Assembly (NCBI RefSeq): GCF_028372415.1
Contig: NC_092877.1
Span: forward strand, 389,536,842 to 389,600,841
DNA length: 64,000 nt
DNA from: Notamacropus eugenii
Lineage: Eukaryota > Chordata > Mammalia > Diprotodontia > Macropodidae
Direction: 5' to 3'
Shown: positions 46,690-56,200 of the stretch, one piece after another
Position numbering within the stretch: position 1 is the first letter of the stretch
Layout of the letters: every line of letters starts with the position of its first letter
Translations under genes and position numbers: made by a program
Notes under the pieces: generated by a model
The model's input: the letters and a program-made list of their open reading frames with translations, nothing else
Told to the model about the DNA's origin: nothing
Databases searched by the model: none

Positions 46690-46915
46690 TTTTCCTCTTC
46701 ATTTATTAAATGCCTACTAGGTGCCAGGCACATGCTAAGGACTTTACAAGTGTTGTCTCATTTGATTCTCACAACAACCCTGTGAGGTAGATGCTGCTAT
46801 GGTCCCCAATTTACAGATGAGGAAACTGAGGCAGAAAGTGAGGAAGTAATGTGTCCAGGGTCACACAGCTAAGAAGTGTCTGAAGCCAGATTTGAACTCA
46901 GAGTATAAACCCAGT
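46690..46915 (+). repeat. Core SINE, copy B
   Basis: Partner of 9345-9570: 'aatgcctactaggtgccagg', 'ttacagatgaggaaactgag', 'agggtcacacagctaagaag'. Confidence 0.85.
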
Positions 46916-46929
46916 CATTGAATAGCTGG

Positions 46930-47236
46930 GTCAGTGATTTGGAGCATTTCATGAGGCTCTGAGTCAATTTTTTGCTTGAGAATTGGTTGTATATATCCTC
47001 TGAGTTTGTATATCTTGGATATCAAACCCTTATCAGAGAAATTTGATACAAAGATATTTTCCCCCCATTTGACTACTTCCCTTCTTATTCTATAAGCATT
47101 AATGTTGTCTGTAAATAAGCTTTTTAGTTTTATCTAGTCAAAACTTTGTATTTTATCTTTTAAAAGTGCCTCTATCTCCAGTTAAAAAACACATTCCCTA
47201 CACAAAGCTGTGATAGGTATATGATGTACTCATCTA
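46930..47236 (-). mobile_element. L1 antisense fragment, copy B
   Basis: Partner of 9585-9835 but retains extra L1 sequence ('tgtatatatcctctgagttt', 'tatcttggatatcaaaccct') missing from copy A. Confidence 0.65.
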
Positions 47237-47797
47237 ATGGGGGTGTAGGGTGTGTTCAGGGAGGACCAGTACCTTTGGTGTGATGGCTGCCAAGTCCTTT
47301 TCGGGGTTCTTTCCACCTTTGGTGTCTACCTGTTCCTCCTAACTCTCACCTATGGCTCCAAGAAGCTGCAACATGTGCAGCAGCCACAACCTGGTAAACC
47401 ATTTTTGCAGATGGGCCAAACCAGGTTGAGGGTAACCATGGGGTCTCAGACCCATTGGTGAGTTAGGGGGGTGTCTACATCAAGCACATGAAGACTTCCT
47501 CTGGTGGAATGGGTGGATGAGAACTACTTCACGAAAGCAGATGAAGCGCTGATATAGAGCGCTTAGAGCTTGGTTAGACATTGAAGATGCCAAGGTCATT
47601 CACTGCATTCTGAGCCATCCCCAACCATCTTTACTCTGTCCTGCCACTGGACTATGATGACTCTGGAGGAGACAGTGAGGTTGACAACTTCGTGCCACTC
47701 TGCCTCACTTAAATTCAATTTTCACCTGAATCAAAAGGCATTTTATCATGGTGATGTTATTTTGGTCCTCTTCGAAGATGAAGGACACCAACCAACC
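47237..47797 (+). mobile_element. RTE-tailed non-autonomous insertion present only in copy B
   Basis: Splits the L1/MIR junction that is continuous in copy A (about 9835). The 3' end is the RTE tail 'ggtgatgttattttggtcct' plus 'cttcgaagatgaaggacacc'. The 5' part (47252-47461) has a 69-codon open frame without recognised homology. Flanks 'gtactcatctaatg' and 'aactcacctcatctg' may be an imperfect target duplication. Confidence 0.7.
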
Positions 47798-47965
47798 AAC
47801 TCACCTCATCTGTTTGCCTCCAATTCCTCATCTGTAATGATAATAACTCCACCTATCTCTCAGGGTTGTTGTAGGGATCGGTTGAGAACATAATTGCAAA
47901 GTCTTCAACCCAGTGCCTGGAACATAGTAAACACTATGTAAGTGTTAGTTATTATTATTTATTTA
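47798..47965 (+). repeat. MIR SINE with ATTT-rich tail, copy B
   Basis: Partner of 9840-10010; ends in a TTATTTATTTATT run. Confidence 0.75.
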
Positions 47966-48019
47966 TTTATTAGTAATTTTTTTATAGTAGGCCCTTAGTA
48001 TTAAGATTGCTTATCTATT

Positions 48020-48245
48020 TAGAATGTGTCATGAAGTGCAACGTAAGGTGTTTTCCCAGAAAGTGTTTTTATCAAACAAAGACCATTTTCTTAGATAACT
48101 TATGTTTTCCCTTTATCACACTCTGGGCTATTGAGTTCCATTGTTTCTGATTCCTCTCTAGTCTCCCACCAATTTTTCTATTTTTTAAGCAATACTAGAT
48201 GGTTTGGATGATTACTGCTTTATGATACAGTTTGAGGTCTGGAAC
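48020..48245 (-). mobile_element. L1 antisense fragment, copy B
   Basis: Partner of 10080-10290 ('gattactgctttatgataca'). Confidence 0.55.
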
Positions 48246-49960
48246 TTCTCTTCCCCCTGAAGAAGAGGTTTTGATTACCATTACGTTCGGCTCCTTTTGT
48301 GTGGCATAGCACTTGATGCTGATTCTATTCCAGCTGAGATTTGCAGAAAGCTGACTGAAATTTTCTGGGTTATATCGCAAGAAGTGCTTATCCCCAGGAG
48401 TTAAAGGACATTTCCATTGTCCATCTAGAGATGGACTAAAGGTAAAGGAAAAATACTGTTCTGTGACAATCACAGGGAGGTCTCTCTCTTATTCATTGTT
48501 GGTGAGAATCTTGCCAGAGTCCTCCTTAATAGGCTGATCCTTCAACTGGAAGATGGGCATCTACCAGAGATCCAGTGTGGCTTCAGGAAGGGCCTCTATG
48601 TGGTGTTTGTACAACTTCAGGAGAAATGCCAGGATCAGAACAGATATCTGTACACAACATTTGTCCATCTGTCACTCACAAGTGCTTATGGAAAATTATG
48701 TCAAATTGTTTTGCCTGGGCAAGTTCAATAGTACTGTATGTCAGTTGTGTAACATCATGCTTGCCCAGGTTCTAGGTAATTGACAATGTTCTCCTGCTTT
48801 TCCAATCACCAATCGAGTGAAACAAGGCTATGTTCTTGCTCCCATACTTTTTAGCATGATGTTTTCAGCCATGTTGTCAAAGGCCATCAATGAGGGCAAG
48901 CATGGCATCAAGGTCAGCTACCGATGGTACTGATGGCAAACTATCTAACGTGAAAAGTTGAAAAGCCAAAATTAAAGTGGAGGGAGAGTTGGTTCGAGAC
49001 GTTTTTGTGCACGGATGACTGTGCACTAAATTCAGTCTCTGAAACTGAGATGCAACAAAGTAGGAAGCAATTTTCTGTTGCTTCTGTTAATTCTGGCCTA
49101 ACAAATAACACCTAGAAAACACAGGTGCTCCATCAGTCAGCACCACAGTTATGGCAAGTAGAGAAGTTTGGAATAGTGTTGATAAGTTCACTTACCTTGG
49201 TAGTGTACTTTCTGGGGATGTACACAGTGATAATGAGGTCGATGCATGCATTGAGAGCTAGCTTGGTGTTCGAGAGGCTCCAAAGGAAAGTATGGGAGAG
49301 GAGAGAGAGAAGAGACTGTCAAATTGAAGGTCTACAGAGCCCTTGTGCTAACCTCATTGTTGTGTGCTGGCCTACCAGTGCCATGCCAGGAAACTGAATC
49401 GCTTACGTCTGAATTGTCTTAGGAAGATTGTGAAGATCACCTGGCAGGATTAGTACCAGGCACTGAGGTCATTTCTCAAACTGAATGCCAAGCATTCAAA
49501 CTCTACTGCAGAGAGTGCAACTATGAAGGGCTGGCTACATTATTTAAATGCCAAATATATGCTTGCCCAAAAGACTCTTTTATGGAGAATTCACACAGGG
49601 CAAAGGATCACATGGGGGCAAGAAGAAGTGATACAAAGACACTCTCAAGGTCTCTCTCAAGAACTCTGGAATTGATTGCATGACATAGGAGACACTGGCA
49701 TAGGACCACATGGCATGCTCACATCAGAGAAGGGGCTGTGCTTTACCAACAAAACAGAATTGAAATTGCTCAAAAGAAAAGTGAGATGTGCAAATTTAGA
49801 GAATGCACCCCAAATGCTCACATGGACTATTTGTGCCCAGCCTGTGGTCGAGCCTTCCAAACTTGTACTCGTCTGATCAGCCACATGTAGACACACTGTG
49901 ACTCAACCCTAATATAGTGATGTCATTCGGGTCTTCTTCTACAATAAAGGACAACAGCCA
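48245..49960 (+). mobile_element. RTE-type LINE fragment, copy B
   Basis: Partner of 10290-12010 with the same 5' truncation point, so it inserted before the duplication. Recognisable blocks: GFRKG remnant near 48590, a VKQGYVLAP block (48819-48846), a VLSGDVHSD block near 49204, a VWERRER block (49287-49310), and the C-terminal CPACGRAFQTC..H-x3-H segment (about 49837-49890). Tail 'gtgatgtcattcgggtcttc' at about 49917. Multiple frameshifts. Confidence 0.9.
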
Positions 49961-50249
49961 TAATATACACTGTATATATTCTCGAGGTTCTACTCATTTC
50001 TCTCTGCATCAGTTCATACAAGAAGAAGGGGCACAAACTAGATAAGAAAAGCCAAAGCAACTGAAGGCAGTGGATCAGCTTAGGATAAACTCACTGCCAC
50101 AAATGAGCAGGTGACGGATTCCCCTTTTAGACAAGCCCTGCAGAGAAAAGTGGAAAGCCATTTGGGATCAATCAGGTTACGATTCCCAGCTTCCATCTCC
50201 TGCTACATTGCACTGAAAATGGAGACTATACCTGGCCATAAAAATTACT
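49960..50249. other. Unassigned segment, copy B
   Basis: Partner of 12010-12310. Nothing recognised. Confidence 0.35.
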
Positions 50250-51440
50250 AATTGAAAGACCTAGGAAGAAAGATGGAGAAGGAAAGAGAACATCCAGCTT
50301 GGCACCTCCATGCCTTCCAAAAGCAGATGTAGAACATGGCCCAGCCTGAATCCTGGGTGGAAAATCCAAGAAGCCACACAGATAGGCATTGTTCCAGACA
50401 GAGAAGGTTCTGTGGACCCTGAGTCTTAACCCTAACCATATCCTAAATGTGTGCTGTGGAACGAGTACAGTCAGGACAGGTGTAGCTAAGCATGTCAGCT
50501 CAGGGAAAGACTGTTCATTAGTCCAAGAAGGGGTCCCAGATCCAGCATAAAGGAGTAGGAACAGGTGTGTCTGGAAAGCCCTATCTCTTATTGCCCAACT
50601 TGGGGTTAGACATCTAGGGCAGACTGAGGGAATCTACCCCTAGAAGAGGCAGATCCCAGAGGAGGGGCAGGTGCCAGGACCTAGACTGGGTCTTAAGCAG
50701 GGAACACATTCAAGGCAAACAGCAGCTTGTGGTTCCAATCCCAGGAGCAGAGTGGGATCTCAGATCTCTTCCAGTCCAGTCTGAAGCCTACAGAAAAATA
50801 ACCATGGAAGGAGTCTTAGATGAAAGGGGACTCTAAAGTTCTGTCACTTTCTAGCACCATAGCTTTCCAGCTGGCTTATGGTGACTGAATCCATCAGTAA
50901 TCTCCACATGGGCCCAGCCCACAGATGCATTGCTTAGACTTAAACATAGTTCAGGAATTTGCAGATCTATGATGGCGGAATGGTGGATAGGGAATCAGAC
51001 CATCCTGGGACCACTGAAAACTTACAGGTCCCTGGAGTGAGCTTTCCCTGAGATCCTGGAATAACATACAACTCAAAACCTCAAGAAAGCAGCAACAAGG
51101 TTATTCTGGACATGCCCTTCAGAATGTGCAGAGAGCCTGGTCCTGATATCAGGTCCATGATCAGGAAGAAGACTGAAAGAATACGTAGACAAGAAAGGAT
51201 CCCACCACCAATTTTACCTTGGGGACAGGGATGCTCAAGACACAAACCTAGAGGAAGAAATTGACTTCAAAACATCAACCCACAAGGCCTCAAAGAAAAG
51301 CACAGAGTGGGCAGAATTCAGCTAGGATTTCTGGAAGAGAGCAAATAAGAGTAAAAAAAAGGTAAAGGTGATATTTTTACTGTGGAAAAAATTGGAATTT
51401 AAATGGCAGCTGTGGAAGAAAGAGTCAGAAGTGGAATAAA
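50250..51440 (+). mobile_element. Probable L1 5' region, copy B
   Basis: Partner of 12310-13505. Includes a 'cttaaccctaaccatatcct' telomere-like dimer at about 50428 that is one mismatch different in copy A. Confidence 0.45.
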
Positions 51441-51445
51441 GGGCT

Positions 51446-52010
51446 TGTCACAACTGAGTTTTAACAGAAGGGTAAGCTGAGGCAGATATCTGAGCAAAAT
51501 AACATCTATTAGCAAGGAATGCTCCCTATCAATAAATGAGCCAGAGGCCCGGAGCAAAAGGACACTTCCCCTTCTGTGGGTTTTGGGGAGCACAGAAGAA
51601 AGAGCACAACAGGGTAGGTGACATCGTGGGATTAAGGCCTAGTTACAGTGCTGAGGCCAGGGAACAACCTGATTAGTTGAAAGTTTGGTAATGGAGAGGA
51701 GCAACAACCCTCCTTCTCCTCCTGTGGGACTAAAAGGTGCTCACGGCCTGAGTCCAGGTGCAGGATAGTGGCCCAGACATTGGGACAGCAAACCAGACAT
51801 CTTGGAAGGACAACTTGGTGGCGTAAAGATGTCAGGCCGAAACTCCCTTGCTTTCTCACCCATTTCCCAAGGTTAGTGAAATTCCTTGAGCAGGAGAGCT
51901 GGACTTTTCAGCTTAACGTATTCCAGACCAGCTGAACTCTGAACCAAGTTTAGAGACAAAGAAATGTAACTGAGGCAATTACAGGACGAAAGTGGTTTCA
52001 GAACAAAATC
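51446..52010 (-). mobile_element. Probable antisense solo LTR, copy B
   Basis: Partner of 13511-14075, starting TGTCACAACT. It lacks ~38 bp present in copy A (after 'caataaat'). The minus-strand AATAAA is altered (plus strand reads ATCTATT at about 51505). Confidence 0.45.
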
Positions 52011-52035
52011 AACTAACTGTAAATAGGATCAATAA

Positions 52036-53365
52036 GAAATGACACAGGATTCATCTCAATCTTTGCAGGCTTGCCCCAAGAGCTGCAGAACCTTGTCCAA
52101 GTAACAAATGTATGGAAAACTGGAATGACTCCATGACACAACGAGCAAGATCCAAATGAAATCAAAAGACTGAAAAACAGAAGAACCTGTAAAGATAACT
52201 TATAGCCCTGAAAATCCCCTTATAGTATTATGGGGAGAGAATTTAAGAGTCATTGAAACCATGGCCCTAAATCTTTATTCAAGGAAACATTAAAAAAATA
52301 CTACTGGATGTCTTTAGAACTAGAGGTCAAAATGGAAATAAAAAGAACCCAAAAGAACCCATCTCTGGAAAGAACCCCAAGTGAAAACTCCCAGGATCCT
52401 CGTAGCCCAAATCCAGAGCTTAAGGTCAAAGAAAAAATACAGCAAAGGTCCAGAAAAAAAGACTTACCAAGGAGCAGACAGCTGAGAACATTCCAGAAGA
52501 CAAAGGCTTCTGAGGAGAGGGAAGGTGAGAGACAAGGATCTCACATAATCCAGATGAAGCAGAAGTCTGTGCACCAGAGGAGGGTCTAGAGGGGTAAGAA
52601 TCTGACAACAGAAGAGCAATCTCACTTGAACGGATCGAAGGAGAGACTGCAGCGGGAAAGGGATGAGAGATGCTCCCCACTTCCTGATGGAGATGAAGAG
52701 TGCAGAACACAGTTACATGTTTTTGTTTTTTGGGGGCCGCATGAAAAATGCTGGAACGCTGCCCTTGAGTATACAAATTTATAACAGAGGTTTTGTTTTC
52801 CTTTATCTCTCAATTTAAGAAGGCTGAGCATGGTAAGTGGAGTTTTTCCTGAGTGAAAAAAATATTTATTTGAAAAAATCAGAAGAAAATCCATTCATTT
52901 AACGTTTATAACTGTCAAGGAGCATTCTTAATCCAAGATATTATTTTTAAAAAATAGATAATCCTAACCACATAAAATCTAAAAGATTTCACTAAAATAA
53001 ATGAAGATCGAACATGAAACATTGTCAGTAGCACATGTCAAATGGACACATCAAATCTGACCAAAATAAGTCCTTTATATCCAGACAGAGACCTGACACC
53101 AATATGAACCAAGAGCCATTGCCAACAGATAAGCGCTGAAAGGATATGAATATTTCTAAAGTCCTGGAAACCACAAACGACCTGGAAACAGGTCTCCAAG
53201 CCACACTAAGAGAAAGCCATGGGAAAATAATCTTGCCATCTCTTGTGAAGGGGTAAATTTTGTGCATGACAATAACTGAGTGCTGAAATAAGAGGACACA
53301 ATTCTTTGGGCCCCAGACTGAAAAAAGAGGCAGGAGAGTTGCTGATAGATGGTAGGTAAGGAGAT
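52036..53365 (-). repeat. Block inverted relative to copy A
   Basis: The reverse complement aligns to 14117-15330. The left junction follows 'aaataggatcaataa' and the right junction precedes 'ggactttctctgaactagga', both of which align directly with copy A. It sits immediately distal to the antisense LTR. Confidence 0.9.
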
Positions 53366-53744
53366 GTCTGGACTTTCTCTGAACTAGGATGAGGCTCTGG
53401 ACTAGGGTCAATATTATGGATACCACGTTTGGTAAAGAGAAGAAAACAGAGCTGGGTGTTCAAGGCTATGTAAGTGTGCACTGTTGGTCTTCAGTTTTCC
53501 AATCTGGAAAATAAAGGAGATTATCTCTAAGATCCTCTCTAGAGAAACTTGATCCTCTCCGTGAAATCTTTAGTTTCATGGTTTCCCAGTTGGGGGGATG
53601 AGACAAGAAAGAGGGAAAATCCTACCAAATGTGCCCACGTTCATTGTTTCTGAAAAAAGAAGTTACCAGGCATTCACACCTTCTTATTTCAAGCAGCTTA
53701 GACCAGCCTTAGGCTGAAATGGCATTCCTCTCCATTTTAATAAT

Positions 53745-53990
53745 TAAGATTTTTCCTTTTTGTTACTGAGTTGTGTCTGACTCATTGTCACCCCTTTTGG
53801 GGTTTTCTAATCAAAGAAATTGGAGTAGCTTGCCCTTTCCTTCTCCAGATCAATTTCCAGATGGGGAAACTGAGGCAAACAGGGTTAAGGGACTTTCCCA
53901 GGGTCACACAGCTAGTAAAAGTCTGAGGCCTGCATTGGAAGTCAGTTCTTCCTGACTACAGGCCCTTGGCTCTACCCACTGGGCCACATC
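53745..53990 (+). repeat. Marsupial tRNA-derived SINE, copy B
   Basis: Partner of 15700-15960; intact head and body. Confidence 0.85.
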
Positions 53991-54428
53991 CCTGCCCCTC
54001 TGCTACTCGGATTCCCAGTTCCATTTGCTGGACTCTGATTTCCTCTGCTTTCTTGGGTCCTGGCTTGTTTATCTACAGGGCCTGGGGAGGTTACAAGACT
54101 TGTCCAAGTCCCACACTTGGGATGTTGGTCCTTAAAGCGAGGGGCTGCTGGTCTCAAGTCAGCCTGCAGATTTCTTCAGTCTTCAGACCCCCTCAATCTG
54201 GGGGGGACATTTTCCCCCCAACTTCTAAGGAGAGGAAAGGGTGGCACTGAGGAGGGCTGGAGGGGAGGGTGGGCTCTAGCCCTAACCCTTCTTTTTCTCT
54301 GGTTCAAGCTGGGAGCACAAGAGCCCTGAGCTCCTGGAGTGATGACGGGAGGGAGGGAGCCTGGGCTGCTCTACAGAATCCGAGCCTGTTCTGGGAATGA
54401 CAAGGACCCAGCCAAGGTCTATCAAGCC

Positions 54429-54583
54429 GGGGATTTCCTCAGGGTCAGTTTCAGTTTTGGTCTCCCAACCTGCGCGGGCTCCTTCTGCCCAGTCACCAGT
54501 GACGTTTGTTGTCTCCCACCCGCTATTGGCTGGCAGAGCATCCTGGAAGCCAATCAGAAGTGAGGGATTCGTCCCTTTATAAA
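54429..54583 (+). promoter_or_regulatory. MHC class I promoter, copy B
   Basis: Complete class I proximal array: kappaB GGGGATTTCC (54429-54438), interferon-response-like AGTTTCAGTTTTGG (54447-54460), X2/CRE-like TGACG (54500-54504), inverted CCAAT Y-box ATTGG (54525-54529), CCAAT (54550-54554) and TATA element TTTATAAA (54576-54583). The ATG lies 49 bases beyond the TATA. Basal plus NF-kB/interferon-inducible transcription is the expected behaviour of this motif order in mammals. Whether this copy is transcribed is inferred. Confidence 0.9.
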
Positions 54584-56200
54584 CCCAGCGCCCAGAGGTC
54601 TCGGTGCTGTTGGGTTCCTGTTCCTGCCACCATGGAGCGCTCCCTGGGCGCTCTCCTTATGTTGGGGTCATTGATCCCGCCAGAGGCCTGGGCAGGTAAG
54701 GAGAGACTGGACGCAGCGCTCAGGGGTAGCCCTGGGGCCGGGGTGGGGGTCCCTACACGGAGCTCCTCGGACCCCAGCCCAGGGGGCGTTTCCTCGGACC
54801 CGGCTCCTTCTGGTCAGTGCGGTCCGGGCGGGGTGAGAGGGGGGAGCCGGAATCAGCCTGGACCGGGAGCCGCCGCCCCTGAGCGGGGATTTGGGGGGGT
54901 GTCTGTGTCGGTGCCTTAGTTTTGGGGGTGAGTGGATCTGTAGGGGTGGGAGGTCATGGGGAGGGAGAATGGGGGCCACAGTCCTGGGAGCGTTAAGGAG
55001 CAGAGCTGTCCGGGTCCCCCCATACCCTCCCCGGAGCCCCCCAAGGGCGAACCCAGGGCAGCTTTGTTAAAGAGCTTCCTGGAGGATGGGGGGAGCAGGG
55101 GGCAGGTGAGGACACGAGGTGGGGGCCGGGGGTGAGCAGTGTGGGAGACCCCGACCCGGACCGGAGGTGGGGGCGGGGAGAGGGAGGCGGAGCGGGGGGT
55201 CGGACTGAGTGCTGATCTCAAAGCGCTGAGTCCTTGAGAATAGGGCGGGGCGCGGGGCACGAGGGCGGGGGGGGGGGGGGGTACCTCGGGATAGCGGGCT
55301 TGGGACACGGGGTCAAGGGTCGCTCCCTGGGCGTGGCGGGGTCAGGGGTTGGGACGTGGCGGGCTGCAGGGTCTCCCCAGGCGCCCCCCGCCCTAACCCA
55401 CCCCCTCCCCCGTCCCAGGCCCTCACTCCATGAGGTATTTCGAAACCGGCGTGACCCGGCCCGGGCTCGGGGAGCCGCGGTTCTTCGTCGTGGGCTACGT
55501 GGACGATCAGCTGTTCTCCTGCTTCGACAGCGACCGCCCGGGTCAGAGGATGGAGCCGCGGGCGGCGTGGATGGAGCGGATGGACCAGGAGGACCCCGAG
55601 TACTGGGAGCAGCAGACGCGGATCGCCAGGGGGACAGCACAGAGTTACCGAGTGGACCTGGAGACCCTGCGCCGCTTCTTCAACCAGAGCGCGGGGGGTG
55701 CGTGACGGGGGAGGGGCGGGGGCGGGGAGCGGGGTGCGCCCGGGGCCCCCTGGGGATGGGAGAGGAGCCCCCGGGGGTGTCGGGGGGCGGGGCGGGGAAG
55801 CGGGGTCCGCCCGGGGCCCCCCTGGGGATGGGAGAGGAGCCCCCGGGGGTGTGGGGGGCGGGGCCGGGGCAGCCAGAGTCCGGCCACACTGACCCGGGCC
55901 GGGCCGGGCAGGCGTCCACACCTTCCAGAGCATGTACGGCTGCGAGGTCTCCCCCGACCTCACCTTCCAGCGCGGGTTTCAACAATTCGCCTACGACGGG
56001 CTGGACTACATCGCCCTGGACACAGAGACCCTCACCTGGACAGCGGCCGTGCCCCCCGCCGTGAGCACCAAGCGCAAGTTGGAGGCGGAGAGGAGCATCG
56101 CGGAGGGGCAGAAGGCCTACCTGGAGGCGACGTGCGTGATGTGGGTGAAGAAGTACCTGGAGATGGGGAAGGAGACGCTGATGAGGACGGTACCGCCGGC
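54580..56200. other. GC-rich, CpG-dense island over exons 1-3, copy B
   Basis: Very high G+C with many CpG from the promoter to exon 3. Intron 2 (55698-55911) holds a near-perfect internal duplication: 'ggatgggagaggagcccccg' occurs at about 55752 and 55825. Confidence 0.8.

Noticed and set aside
54280-54295. CTAACCC motifs near the class I promoters (16229 and 54279) as interstitial telomere
   Set aside because: Single or double units embedded in duplicated sequence; too short to separate from chance.
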